Shown here piece by piece: positions 24,333 through 37,250 of a stretch of DNA of 64,000 nt. Below the pieces are notes generated by a model, which worked only from the letters and a program-made list of their open reading frames with translations, did no database searches and was not told where the DNA came from. This DNA comes from Chaenocephalus aceratus (taxonomy: Eukaryota > Chordata > Actinopteri > Perciformes > Channichthyidae): assembly GCA_023974075.1 (NCBI GenBank), contig CM043801.1, forward strand, positions 25,516,736-25,580,735, written 5' to 3'. Position 1 is the stretch's first letter, and every line of letters starts with the position of its first letter. The position numbers and the translations under genes are program-made.

Positions 24333-27300
24333 ACCATGGACCTCTTTTGTCTTGGGTGCAAAATTGCCCTTTTTTTATTGTACAAGGCAACTTTTATTAG
24401 ACACATGTAGGATTTTAAGTAACTGCTTAAAATATGTGATATTTGAGATCTGTGCTCCATCCTTTTTGGTCCTCCCCACCCTCAGTTTGGTTATGAGGTT
24501 CCCCTGAAAGTGTTTGTGCACACCCCCTGACCCATTTTGTCAAATATTATGCTTCCTGAATAATAACCTAAAACACCTTGCAAACACACATTTTAACCTG
24601 CAAATCAGGACAACACTGAGACACTGATATTTTTTGAATATTGAGGGTGTGTCTTTTGGGTGGAGCTGCCCCCCCCCCTCACCCACCCACTTGAGTAGCC
24701 AGTGCAAGAGAAAGCCTGCTGTGATATGAAGGGAGAGAGCAAACCAAGCTCTGTTTTTCCTCTAATGGAAAGATCTTATCTCCCAAAGGACCATTGATTT
24801 ATTTATAATGTAGCCAGCATGCACAGAGACTGTACATCAAGCAACACAAACCTGAAGGAAACACAGCAGCAGTAACAGTTAGATGATCCTGCTGTGTTCT
24901 AGTCTTTTACCCACTTGATTTATCCTAACTACCCAAACCTACTCTATTCCAAAGAATGCATCACCCCATATACATGTTAAGGACACGTTTTACAAAAATT
25001 ACAGCATTGGACTTTACAAACCATTTAGCAGGCTTTTTATTTTCTCATTTTCTTTACACCTGCAAATAGTATAACTTCATATTTTCTATAGCTAAACAGT
25101 CCCGATACATTTAAGGTCATGTTCAGACAGGCATACACACCATAATTCATTTCAGACATGGGGTATTTGGGCAAAAAGGTGGAACCTGACTGGCTTTTTG
25201 CTGCAACATAGTGCAACGTCATCAGACCGTGTACTGCATTGACCAGTTAAATATGTTCCTAACATTCCTGATAGATTATTTTTCAGCCTGGTAAACTTCA
25301 TAAACATTGTATTTGAAACCAGGTAGAGTTATGCCATCTAATAATAATAATTAATATTCTTGACTCAATACTGGGCTATGATTGTATTTCCTATTCGGAC
25401 CAGTAGGCCTACCTAAAACAAGGAAACTGTCAAACTGCTGTTTTAGTCTAACTGCCCGGAGAGATACAGTCTTTGATTTTTCCTTTTTTTTAATATAAAT
25501 GCTAGCTTGTTGTTAAGAGTAAAACCCCTACATAAGTGTAAGCTAGTTCCAACCCCGTCCTTTGTCTGTGAGGGCATGTGTCGTCCATAGGGTCTACTAT
25601 TTAAATACTTTAAATCTTAGGCTTCACAGTCTGACCATTTATTTTAAACAAGGCATGCATGCTCTGATGCACTTAAAGGTAGGGTATGTAAGTTTGAGAA
25701 ACCGGCTCGAGATACACTTTTTGTTATATTCCATGGAATGCTCTTAACATCCCGATAGCAATGAATATCTTAAATGCTTTGACAAAAAATCCATACAAAA
25801 ATGTCATCTGTGGAAGCCGTAGCGCTGTAAAAAGCACAACCAATCATTTTAGCCGACCCGGCTAAAGTAACTGGATGGCCTACCTGCCTGTCAGCTTTCC
25901 ATCTGTGCACAAACTTATCTCGTGCCCTCATTGGTCATGTGCGTGTTTGTGTGTGTTGGAGGAGGGGCTCTGTAAGGAAGTGGCATATTTTCTCCGGTCG
26001 TGTATTTTCAAATTCTAGCGCACTCGAGCCGGTTTCTCAAACTTACATACCCCACCTTTAAGTGCCCATCAGACTGAAAAGTTTGTTTCAGTGACAGCCT
26101 CACACTAGCTTTTCCATCCAACTTATCAGTGAATTTGGAATGCAAATCCTGCTCATCTGAACAAGCACAGAGCCTTCGGACTTCCAGCTGCCACTCAAGT
26201 TGGACACAGGACACTGTCACTTGTTTGCTGCTTGCTGCCAGAGACAAAGCAGACCTCTGTGTATTCTCTCATCTAATTGTAAAGAGAACAATATGGATCA
26301 TTTGTCACTTAACAGTCTGAAAAGGCCTGTAGCATTAATGTAGTAGAAGAACAGCACAGCATGCTTTGGTTCTTAGTGGAGACATGTGTCCACGCCACAG
26401 TTTGTTCAGTTAATGAGATTAGCACTTGCCTTTTGTTTGGCTCAGCAGGAATTCATCAAAAGACCAAACAGCGCTTTTTTTACCCAGTAGAGTCAAAGGA
26501 TCCTGTTTATTCGTACATGAAATATAACTACACGAGATATATATACCCATCATTCACCCCCTTGCAATGATTTCTTTCCCCAAGACTTTCAGATATTTAA
26601 ACACATAGCTTAAAGGCACACATATATTATATAAGGCTGATCTGTTGCAGTCAATCCATGGCACATGCATCCTCTTTGCTGACATGTGACTTTAAAGCTC
26701 CAGTGTGATTAGTTTAAGCTGAATAAATCATAGTGATTATGAAAATGATTGCCATCATTTCATAATAAAACACCCCTTGGAATTTGGAAAATGTTTTTAA
26801 TGATTAACAGAATGCGACTTCATGAAGCTGTGGTTACACATACAGTATGGAGAAAGGAAAATCACATTTACTGGTTCTTATAGATCAAGTTAATGGTGAC
26901 CATTGTTATTGGATCAAATAATCAGACTTCGTTGGACATTTATCTGAATTTTTTTGACAGATTTAACAGATCAAGAGTGCGCTGTATGCTTTCTGTAAAA
27001 GCTAGTAAGTTGTAGAGAAAAAGTGACTTCAACTTTGGCCTGAGGGTGGCACCAGAGGAAGAGTTTTTAGTGAGCGCACAGATGGTGACCAAATGTTGAG
27101 AGTAAAAGGCATCCCTCACCCAACTTTAAAAGCAGGGATGGACAGTTTTGATTTGTAGTTGACATTTTGACTTAAAAAGTAACAGCTGGCACTGCATTTA
27201 GAGGTCGATGTGTACACTTTGGAAATAAATCTTTGATAATCATCATTGTTTAAAGATGTTTCCTTTCCTTTTGAGTATTTGAACCAAAAGATGCAAAATA

Positions 27301-29630
27301 AAATGTTCACACAAAGTGCTGCCTCGGCGTATTCCTACCTTTTGTTACATATCATACGCAACCCTTGCCCTATTGGTTTACTTACTAAAAAGACAGACTT
27401 CCAACTGTTTTATACACAATTATACCTCCGTTTTAAATCAGTTTGTTCACCAAGTTATTTTTCAATAAAGTTGTTTTATTTGTGAACTGCATATTGTTTT
27501 CGTCACAACCATTACACATGTGACTTAGCAGACTCTAGGACTGTTGTGGGGCTCATCCTGACCCAAACAACACAGGACAAACTGACACAAGTCAAGTATT
27601 GCCAAGAATGTTGACTCGGTACTGATAGTGGTGCTATCATTGTATTGATCTCAAAGTCTGTAACTGCATTTTCTTGACTGTCTTTGTTTTTACATTTTAC
27701 TTAAAGGACTATCAGGGGGGAAAACTCAAGGCAGTAAAACTTAAGAGAATCAGAAATGCTGCACCATTCCCAGAGGCCCTTGCTGCCAGGGGCGAAGCTA
27801 CAGTTGGAGGACATGTGATTGTCTGGACATGCTTCATGCATAGGATTCCTGTACAGAAACATCATAGCTATGTTGCTGAGAGCTGTCAGGGAGTTGCCTG
27901 TAACGTGTCACATCACTTTTCCATCATGCATATTCAATGGTTCCTTACCACTGATCGCTAACCATGTTTAGACTTGGATTGAGTGGACCTTTATTTATAT
28001 AGAGATGTTTAAAATCAGATGTGTAATGATTTATGGGACATTTATGGGAATTGTTGGCGGTCTCACTATTTGACAAAAATATACATTTTATTTTCGAGTG
28101 AGCAAAATAAGTTGTAGTGGAGGATTGCCTTTAAATAAAGCACAAGACTCGAAACAAACAGTGTATTTTTCTCTACATTTTTTATAACTTAAAAATAGAA
28201 TACATGTTATTATTTTTATTATAACTTTTGCATTATATATTTTTTAATTCAAACAATAACATGGTGTACAAAAAAAGAACAGAATTGGAGTAAATTTGAA
28301 ATGTCTAAGGATCTAATAGCTTTAGCCAATGTATCATTTTTAAGTTTTCAATAAGTCAAATACATTTAATCTGTATCAAATGATTCTGCTAAGGTATTTA
28401 ATCATGAAGACATAAATGACATCTGCAGCAAAATGGAGAATTTTCTTAATGAGTTGTACATCAATCGTTGTTAGTATATCTCTTCAATTGTTTTCAAGAT
28501 TTCTTTCTGAAAGTCAAAGCCAAAAGAAGAGCCATGGAAACCTCTCAGCCATTCAAAGAGGCTGCTCTGCGGTAAATACAAAACAAAAGCAGTGATTTAC
28601 AATATAAAAACAACACAAACAGGAAATATCTGAGCTACCACAGTCTGCAACACAACCGCATGTGTGTTGAATTCAGATCTTTGTATAAATGACAAAGCAT
28701 CTTGTTACTTTCCTACTGGATATTTAGAACCACATTTACATTATGATTACATCATTTATAGTCGATTCATTTGTTGGTTGACAGAAAATAGTTTGGCCAC
28801 AATTTTAATAATAATTTAATTCTATAAACCATTTATCACACACAATTATTTAGTAATGGTTCCAGCTAATCAAATGGGAATAATTGCTGTCTCGTTTGGT
28901 CAGTCCAAAGCCACAGTCATTCAGTTAGATAAGATTTAAAACAGAGAAAAGCAGGACATGTTCAGATTTGTGGGCTTAAAAAAAGCATTGTGTGCTATTT
29001 TTGAATGAAAATTACTTTAAAAATGTGTCGATTATAAAAATAATTGGCCGTTAGATTTATTTATTTCATATTTATTATTTATTCATTAGATAGATGAACT
29101 CATTGTTAAAATCCTAAAGCGTTAAACAGCTGTTGAAAAAAGTTCCATATCGTTAGTAATCAGAACACTTCCATGTGTTGCAATCATTTAATCAGCACCA
29201 CTTCTATCTATCTATTAGGATCTGCTTGTGTTTTCTGTTATATGTCTGTTGTTGTAATCCCATAATCACCTAAAGATTTGAAGGTGAAACTGGGTGGGCT
29301 GCATTTCCCTTTTGATCAGAACCATTATTGTCTGTGAGCCTTTATGAGCTGTCACTGAGTTGATCTGCATCTCCTAATCGGCAGGCATTGATCAGACCAG
29401 GGATAATGCTTTTTCTTTTTTGTTAGAAGCACTCAAACGATCAATATAATTTGGTTTACTGAAATACCCCACCATAAGGAACAGGCAGCCAACCCCATCA
29501 GTCACGTGGTACAGAGTGCAGCTACGTCATCAGGGCAGAGATTTGTGAAGAATAAGCAGACAGAGAGCAACGAGACCCGAAGGTGCGACAATTTCTTAGC
29601 ATTTGCATCGTTTTTTTGTTTCTTGGCCAG
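24333..29630. other. probable mapre2 intron 1, no gene seen
   Basis: If the non-coding exon ending at 21429 is correct, this is the remainder of the first intron. It contains one TTAA-flanked MITE (25673-26061). I found no recognisable coding exon; short open frames such as 27674-27961 resemble nothing I know. Confidence 0.55.
25673..26061. mobile_element. TTAA-flanked MITE, copy A
   Basis: The inverted ends read AAAGGTAGGGTATGTAAGTT and AACTTACATACCCCACCTTT. The repeat continues inward through GAGAAACCGGCTCGAG and its complement CTCGAGCCGGTTTCTC, and TTAA flanks both sides. It shares its core with copies at 32192 and 55250. No coding capacity. TTAA flanks suggest piggyBac-type mobilisation, but a TA-type element with TTAA-containing ends is also possible. 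Confidence 0.85.
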
Positions 29631-29670
29631 AGAGAGAACAGAGTATCTGTTCAACATTTTTAGAGACCCA
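29631..29670 (+). other. mapre2: mapre2 5' UTR portion of first coding exon
   Basis: A pyrimidine-rich tract ending in CTTGGCCAG at 29630 looks like a splice acceptor, so the exon carrying the start codon probably begins at 29631. Confidence 0.5.
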
Positions 29671-32600
29671 ATGCCCGGTCCCACCCAAGCCCTTTCCCCA
29701 AATGGAGAGAATAACAACGACATCGTCCCGGACAACGGAACCAACATCATTCCTTACAGGAAAAATACAGTGCGAGGAGAGCGCGCCTACAGGTAAATCA
29801 GTGTCATGATCCGCATTTTAATCTCATGTTTGATTTAAGGAAGATCATAAACACACTGCTGCAGATAGAAACCTGCATTCCGGCCTCCTCGTCGTGTGTT
29901 TGGATTTTTGCTTTGCACCCATCCGCTATTTTCCCCCCTGTTGTCTCTCAGTCTCCTGTCATGTTAGCTTTCTGTATGTGGCGTAAATTAGGTTAGCTTC
30001 TTATGCTGGTCTGTAGCACCTATAAATATATTTGGAAGCCGTGTAATGGTGTGAAATATTATGGTGCGCAATGGCACTGGTACATTTTTGCAGGAGTGGA
30101 TCGCTTATTACATGACAAGAATACACAGATCCGCCCCTGCTGCTGCTAGTATCTTCCAATCGTGAAATGACACAGCTAAATAATCATCCCTAATATCACG
30201 ATTGGTGTGTAAACGGGGGTGCTTTCATGTGTAGGACCCCCCTACGCCCTGCTGCACGAGCCCGATCCCCCCCCTCCCGTGTTTGAATTAAGGCATCAGC
30301 CCAGCCCCGGTGTCGGCTGGCTATCCCTGCCGGGCTAACAAAGCATGCTAGCAGGCAGCACATACATCCGCTTTGTTGACATGACATCGGCTGGCCCACT
30401 TTCCTTCCTTCCTTCCCTCCTTCCCAGAGAAAAGCAGTCAGCCGAGGGTCTGCTCCTGCAGTGCTGCGATAACCTAACTTTAACGCTGAGGGGTTACTAT
30501 TATTATTTCACTGCGTAGCCTAGTCTCGGATGGATGTTGGATAGGGATGAGGATGATTTAGCATGATTTAACGCCATATCAGTCGCTGCCATAAACCAAT
30601 GGAGAGGGGCGTTTTTAATGCAGCTGGTCTCTATCATTGAATTAAGATGAGAAATGGTCCATTTCTGTTTAAAGATTTCCAGAGGAATGCACACTTAAAT
30701 GAATCTATGTGATGAGTATTACTGATTACCATGTACTTAATATATATGGAGTGTGCATGTTCAAGTCATTTGCTAAATGGGCTTTAAAGGACTGACCTTC
30801 ACAATCATACCCTGCATTTTTGTAATGCAAAACACATGTTGAAATGCAACCTTCAAACAAGCTTTTGGTCAAACTAACACATTTATAGATTTTCTTGGCA
30901 CGGTCAACACAATTGCTGGCCAAAATGGGTCGAGATGTTCTGGTGGTCTTTATTCTATTTGGCCTAGCTGATCAATGTTTCTGTCACAATGAATTGTAGG
31001 CATCAATTAATTGTGTTGTGGCCATGCTGTGTAGTGTAACTGCTTAATCTGTGGTTTAAGGAAATCCCGGATGCACTTTTTGGCACATGGTATCCGTTTG
31101 GTGTTTAGGCCTGAATATCCCTTGTTTAAGTGGGACAGGTTCCCTGGATGCAAGCAAGTCAAATAACATCCCAACTAATCGAACTTTGGTACGGCTTCTC
31201 TTTAGCATGAAGGTAAAATCAGATTAAAGGCTCAAATTCAAAGAGGGCCTACAAGGACTCTTAAAACCTAGATGGCAAAGGTGATGCTAAAAATGTTCAC
31301 AAAATATGCAGAATGCTATTTTAATTGACTGAAAATGAAGTAAAAAGAGATCCAAAGTAAGCAATTAAACGGACCTACTGACACATTTTTACCATAATGC
31401 AGGGAATGATTGGTTGTGTAGTTAATTATTGTATCATTAAAGTCTGTGAATATAGAATTGATTAAACGATCTGCAGAAAATCATCAGCAAAAATGTTGGT
31501 AATAATTAACTTAAGTCATGAGTAAAAGGCATATTTGATGCATTGCTTTTGTTTTTAAGTGTTGTTGTTTCTCTTTGGCAGTTGGGGGATGGCGGTCAAC
31601 GTATATTCTACCTCAATAACCCAGGAGACTATGAGCAGGCATGACATCACTGCCTGGATTAACGACATGTTCTGCCTAAACTATACGAAAGTGGAGCAGC
31701 TCTCCTCAGGTAATTACACAATCACACACTTCTCTCTATCCTCTTCCCCCTTCTGCGCGTGTCAAAGAAGCTGTTTTGAGATCGCTTGCATGTTTTGCAT
31801 CTTTTCCTGTAGAGCACATGGTTCAAATGAATCCGTGTAAGCTGGCACTTAAAGCAACCTGTGGAAGCATTCTGGTAGAGTCTATAAATAAATGTGTAGC
31901 CTGCTGTGTTCTCATGCTGTTACCAAGTAATCCAATTTCAATCGGTCTCTGCCTACAGAAACACAACACAAGCACCCCTTTTCTTTAGGTTTAAGCTACT
32001 TGATTGATGTAGATTACCTCTTATGTGCTCTCTTGTTGGGGTTGTGTGTGTTTTGTCTCATGGTAAGCTGGTGACCTCTTTTTAAAGCAGATAAAGCTTT
32101 ACCTGGCTTCTGCTACTGTTAGCCATGTTACCAAGATTCTACACTAATAGTAGGGTTGGGCCAGTGTAGAAATGTCTGAACTAGTTTGACATTAAAGGTG
32201 GGGTAGGTAAGTTTGAGAAACCGGCTCGAGATACACTTTTTGTTATATTCCATGGAATGCTCTTAACATCCCGATAGCAATGAATATCTTAAGTGCTTTG
32301 ACAAAAATGACAAGTCATCTGCGCGTTCGTGTGTGTTGGAGGAGGGGCTCTGTAAGGAAGTGGCAGATTTTCTCCAGTTGTGTATTTTCAAATTCTAGCG
32401 ATCTCGAGCCGGTTTCTCAAATGTACCTACCCCACCTTTAAGCCAATCGTTGTGACGCCATGGTACCGGTTGCTGATGTAAGCTATTTTTTTTGTTGGGT
32501 AGCATAAAATCAAACTGGTTTAATGTTGTACACAAGACCTGACACGCAGAGTCAGAAATCAACCCAAGTTTAATTACTCATTTCTTTTTAAGGAAACGGG

Positions 32601-35311
32601 GGTCATTGATAGAAAGGCTCCCGTTTTGTTCCCCTTTTATCCGAGTGGATTTTTGTCGTGCAAAGGAAGGCACAATGAACCTTGGCCTATATCTGGACTC
32701 TAGTCTTCTAATTTTCAAGCCAGGGATTATGTAATCAACCAACATTTTCTTCCATCTCTAGGAGCTGCCTACTGCCAGTTCATGGATCTGCTCTTCCCTG
32801 GCTGCATCAGTCTTAAGAAGGTCAAGTTCCAAGCTAAATTGGAGCACGAGTACATTCACAACTTCAAACTGTTACAGGCATCCTTCAAACGGATGAATGT
32901 GGATAAGGTGAGTCCTCCTAAACGTTCTCCTTTCAATCTTTTCTCCACACTTTGTGTTTTCAGAGAATTACATCAGTTCGTATTTTCCTTCCCCCTTTGA
33001 TTCAGATTATTCTGTGGAGAAATTGGTCAAAGGCAGATTTCAGGACAACCTTGATTTCGTCCAGTGGTTTAAGAAGTTCTTCGATGCCAATTACGACGGC
33101 AAAGAATACGACCCAGTTGCAGCCAGACAGGGTCAGGATGCCCTCCCCCCTCCTGACCCCGGTGAGCAGATCTTCAACCTGCCAAAGAAGTCCCTCCATG
33201 CAGCCAGCTCCCCTACTGCAGGTAAGCTTCAAATGCCACATCCTTCGTCTATGCAACTATATGTTAAATGTTTGCAGACAAAGGGGCATGTTTTCATATT
33301 TATATACCTGACCTGTAGTATTTTTTGATTGTTATGTTTAAGTTCTTCCAAGGTCAGATTTGATTATTTACTTAGTTACTTTTGTGTTGCCGGTTTTTCT
33401 CTTCCTGATTAAAAAATAAACTTTTGTCTGCTGTAGGAGCGTCAAGGTCGAGTTCAAACAACCCCCCAAGTCCTCCACACCAACATCCCGACCCTCGTCA
33501 GCCAAAAAGATCCCTGCTGTGGCAACATCGACTCCTGCCAAAGGAGAGAAAGAACTGGAAGCACAGGTCACACATCTTACCGAGCAGGTATGTTCATGGA
33601 AAGCTTAATTCTGATAGTTAGACATCAATTTCACTACCATTGTGAGACTGGAAACCAACACTCAGATCCCCAAACTCTTCTTGTTTTTCAAATGATTGGA
33701 TGTGATCAGGAGAGGAGAACATTTAAAAGACTAAAAAAAGAAGACACTAAAGGACCCTTTTCACCCCAATTATCTTTTTAAATATACCTCCTTCTCACAA
33801 AATACGAAGAGGCATTAAGTGTAGAACATCCAGCCCTTATCTTTAAGTTGTCCTCTGCTGGGCCACTTGGCAGGTTAAATAAATGCAATAAGGCGGACGA
33901 TCTACTGTGTCATTAAATGTTGCTACTAATTTCTATACAGGCGCTTTGGTCTTATCTACACTATTCTTTACTGTTGGATTTTATTTCAACCATTTATTAA
34001 CTTTTTTTATGATTTTCTAAAATATGGATGTTACCTATTTGTTTACACCTTGTTTAATGGATTATGTGCTTCATGGAGGAGTTGCTTTACTATTATCTCA
34101 CTAGGACACATTTTTAAAAACAATTAAGATAGTGGTACAGTTTTTATTGATTAAATTGACTACTCTGGTTACATGTGACTTGCCATTTGAGACAACTTGT
34201 ATCAAAAACAATGTAACATGTAAGGTTGTACAATGTACAAAGGGTTCACTTGTATTGATTAACTTACAGAGAATTATCGCCTGAATTAGCATTGAAAAAA
34301 TAAATGATGCATTTTAATTATAGGTAATTATAAACTAAAGTGTTTTTATCTAGGTTTTCAATGTGCAAACGTTTATCAGAATGAAATGCGGATCTAGTTG
34401 ATTTAGTATCCGCTTACCTGTTGCCTTCTGCCACTCATCCACATTGTGTGTGTTTTTATATTGATGCTAAAAAAGAATGTGAAATGTTTTTGTTGTAGAT
34501 GAACACATTAAAATCGGCACTGGAAGGAGTGGAGAAGGAGAGGGATTACTACTTCAAGCTGCGAGAGGTGGAGCTGCTGTGCCAGGACCAGGGAGAAGAA
34601 AACGCCCCGTTTGTGGATCGACTAATGGAAGTCCTCTACTCTACTGACGAGCAGGTCAGTCTGAGACCTTTGATAGATCTGAACAGGATTCAGGAAACCT
34701 TCATTTTCACTGACTCTTATAAGATTTGCAGGCGGAGAATACCAGGTAAATGTTTCTGGTGGTTAAATCACGTGAATGTTAGTGTGTGGTTAAAAGAGAT
34801 AAGAAGTCTTTCTTAGAAATCACATGTTAGACATCATGAGCATAATTCAGCCGGTGTGGGACTCGAGTCACATGACTTGACTCGAGTCAGATATATGGAC
34901 TTGAGACTTGCTTGACTAACATTGATAAAAGACTTGACTTTGACTTGGTATTCATGATTTGAGACTTGGGACAGATGACTCGAAAGGACTTTACTTTTTA
35001 AAATTAAATATTTGCATTTGTCTTTGCGCCGCCGAGTAAGAAGTGGAGCACACAGGAGACAACCGTTTCATTGCAGACTGTTGTGTTTATGTGGGGAAAT
35101 GGCAGTGCATACATTATTTTAGATATATTTCGAACCCGGACTCTCATTCACTTCATGCAATCGCTACAGCACCAGGAGGCAGCGGGACGTGTAACTCCGC
35201 CTCTGAGAAGTGCAGCACCAGCGTACAAAGAGCTGTGCCATTTACGCAACGCCTTCACTGTGTTTACTTTCATTAGAACAGCTAAAGAGCGTCATTTTAA
35301 CCACACACACC

Positions 35312-35351
<40 letters not shown>

Positions 35352-35595
35352 ACACACACCTCTACACACATCGAACTGTCCGATTAATCCCCCTATTACT
35401 CGTTTTATGAAGGAGATGTCCGGTCACCAAGGCATGATGTGGTGGGTGTTGTGCTCTGCTCTGTGTGTGTGTGTGGTGTGTGTCCGACAACGGCATTTGT
35501 TTAAAATTACCATGAACAGTAATTTACACGCATCTAGCCAACTCCATATGTATATGGGGTGCCAAAATGAAAGACATGTGTATGCTTAATGTCTC

Positions 35596-35670
<75 letters not shown>

Positions 35671-35708
35671 ACACACACACACACACAACACACACACACA
35701 CACACACA

Positions 35709-35761
<53 letters not shown>

Positions 35762-35769
35762 AACACACA

Positions 35770-35810
<41 letters not shown>

Positions 35811-36567
35811 ACACAACACACACACACACACACACCACACACACACAACACACACACACACCACACACACACACACACACCACACACACACACACAAACA
35901 ACATCACGCGCCCTGTTACATACACTATTCCGTTGTATTGGCTTTGATGCAATATTTGTTTGCGCACAGACACAGTTAGGAAAACAATGAGACCGTGTCA
36001 TATGGGAGCACCTTAGACAGACCATGGAGAAATGCTGTGACCCTGCTGGAGGGGAGCCAGGGCAGGAGGCTTAACATGTTGATGTTAAATGTTTGTGTTG
36101 TACTCCTGTTTTCACTTTAGAGCCCTTTAGAACTAGGGTTATAATTTCAGAGCCCCACTCTCCATTGCTGTTTGTGTTGAAAATAAAACTAAACTTTTCA
36201 TAACCACAATATTTTAACTGATTTAAATGCGGAAACTGGGATTATTCATCAGAATTTCCTATGCCTTGTGACTTGCTTGACCTGAGCAATGACTTGACTT
36301 GCTTGACTCTCACCACAGTGACTTGGGTCTTGCTTGAGACTTGTAGGGTAAGACTTGAGACTTGCTCATGACTTGCTTATGACTTGCACATGTATGACTT
36401 ACTCCCACGTCTGTAATTCAGTAACACTGGTATTAAGCTTTCTATGTTCCCCCCTGCTTTTTTTTTAGGAGGGAGCAGAGCTGCCCGAGGCTGACGGACA
36501 GGAAGTGGACCAGCGAGCCCACGAGGAGGCGCCAGATGATCAGAAGGAGGAGCAGGATGAATACTGA
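29671..36567 (+). CDS. mapre2: microtubule-associated protein RP/EB family member 2 (EB2)
   Basis: Microtubule plus-end tracking protein. Exons: 29671-29792, 31582-31709, 32762-32907, 33006-33221, 33437-33587, 34499-34654, 36469-36567. The N-terminus [17 protein letters not shown] is the MAPRE2-specific extension absent from EB1 and EB3, which fixes the start. A calponin-homology domain follows ([69 protein letters not shown]), then a Ser/Pro/Lys linker, the EB coiled coil ([13 protein letters not shown]) and an acidic tail ending EEQDEY, the aromatic end read by CAP-Gly proteins. Exons 4 and 5 each lack one base relative to the frame required by their neighbours. If both are sequence errors the protein is 339 residues (human 327). 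Neighbours dtna and spidr are unrelated in function. Confidence 0.93.
29793..31581. other. mapre2 intron after first coding exon
   Basis: A 1.8-kb intron with a TTCC-rich run near 30400-30427 and otherwise no recognisable feature. GC-rich sequence around 30190-30380 could be an alternative promoter region, but I see no specific element. Confidence 0.5.
32192..32441. mobile_element. TTAA-flanked MITE, copy B (internally deleted)
   Basis: Same ends as copy A (AAAGGTGGGGTAGGTAAG and its inverse) with TTAA on both sides. It is 250 bp instead of about 385 bp because the central block, including the CTGGATGGCCTACCTGCC segment of copies A and C, is missing. It lies in a mapre2 intron between the exons ending at 31709 and starting at 32762. 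Confidence 0.85.
33006..33013 (+). other. mapre2: mapre2 exon 4 frame break
   Basis: After the acceptor TTGATTCAG the exon opens ATTATTCT and then GTGGAGAAA. The family has I/V-I-P-V-E-K here, which needs CCT where only CT is present. The exon is 216 nt, but its neighbours require a length of 1 modulo 3. One C is missing from the string. Confidence 0.8.
33437..33587 (+). other. mapre2: mapre2 exon 5 (linker) with frame break
   Basis: The 5' part reads G-A-S-R-S-S-S-N-N in the frame set by exon 4. The 3' part ([17 protein letters not shown], then [13 protein letters not shown]) is in a different frame. The switch falls at a run of six C near 33462-33467; a seventh C would reconcile both. Exon length 151 does not fit the phases of its neighbours by one base. 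Confidence 0.8.
35301..35370. repeat. (CA)n microsatellite
   Basis: About 30 CA units with a few interruptions (CCTACA, ATACA, TCTACA), inside the hAT-like element. Confidence 0.95.
35600..35896. repeat. long interrupted (CA)n array
   Basis: About 297 bp of almost pure CA, broken at irregular intervals by CC or AA steps (ACCACA, ACAACA). The long open frames on both strands (Thr-His and Val-Cys repeats) are translations of the repeat and not genes. Confidence 0.97.
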
Positions 36568-37250
36568 CCGCCATCGCTCCTCCCATCAGTTACATCCCTC
36601 CTTTTTTTCATATGTGAGAACTGTTAAAGGATTTCAATTTTTTCCTCATGGTTTATCCTTTTTGTTCTCTCCAAGACTTGAGCACATGAAGCAACTTCCT
36701 GAATAGAAGCACCATCACAGTTTTTTTATTTTTTTGTATCCTTCTGCTCACTGTTCGATGTTTTTTGTGACTTTTGGTGAACTGCTGTGGCAGGTTGTTG
36801 GTGACGACCTCCACCAGCAGAACGAGCTCAGACCATCACAGAAGTTTCCTGAGGACTCTGTGTGTGGAAAAGCAATTCAAATCCTACAGTGCTCGTGATA
36901 AAATGCTTAATCTTAGACAGGTAACTGTTACCTGTCAGTGCAAGTGTTAACTTCCCAGCTTCTGTCCTTTTTTATTTACATTTTGTTTTTTTATTTTGCA
37001 TATCACAATATTAACCACATGAATGCAATAAGCAAAGCCCTAAAAGGGCTCATAGTAGCTCTTATTTAACCTCCTTCCATATGTTGCACTGACATTTGAC
37101 TCTATATTGGACCATCTGTCCATAGACCCTCACCATATTTATTATTATTTTTGTATTAAGCCTTAGAAATGGTATGAGATTCTGCATTGTATCCTCGTGA
37201 AGGAGGACAATACAATTTAAGAATTGTGAATAAAATGTAGTAACGCCATC
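36568..37250 (+). other. mapre2: mapre2 3' UTR
   Basis: Follows the TGA at 36565-36567. The likely end is just after AATAAA at 37229-37234. Further AATAAA words near 37768 and 37859 could serve longer forms. Confidence 0.55.
37229..37234 (+). terminator. mapre2: candidate mapre2 polyadenylation signal
   Basis: Canonical AATAAA about 660 bases after the stop codon, followed by T- and GT-rich sequence. Confidence 0.5.

Larger units (their letters stand above)
34851..36413. mobile_element. hAT-like element in mapre2 intron 6
   Basis: The perfect 8-bp duplication TAATTCAG (34843-34850 and 36414-36421) flanks the imperfect inverted ends CCGGTGTGGGACTCGAGTCA and TGACTTACTCCCACGTCTG. Many GACTTGA/ACTTGAGACTTG words fill both subterminal regions, a pattern common in non-autonomous fish hAT elements. 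There is no transposase. The interior holds two CA arrays (35301-35370 and 35600-35896) that account for about a quarter of its 1563 bp. Confidence 0.85.

Noticed and set aside
27788..27804. CAGGGGCGAAGCTAC, similar to a hAT terminal repeat
   Set aside because: No matching inverted end or target duplication found nearby.
27674..27961. 95-codon open frame in the mapre2 upstream intron
   Set aside because: No splice context, no recognised motif, and composition like the surrounding intron.
33006..33587. Reading mapre2 as a processed or decayed pseudogene
   Set aside because: It has introns, conserved splice sites, intact motifs in all exons and only two one-base losses at homopolymers; sequence error is simpler.
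35524..36025. Long open frames on both strands rich in Thr-His or Val-Cys
   Set aside because: They are six-frame translations of the CA array; no start context and no non-repeat protein sequence.
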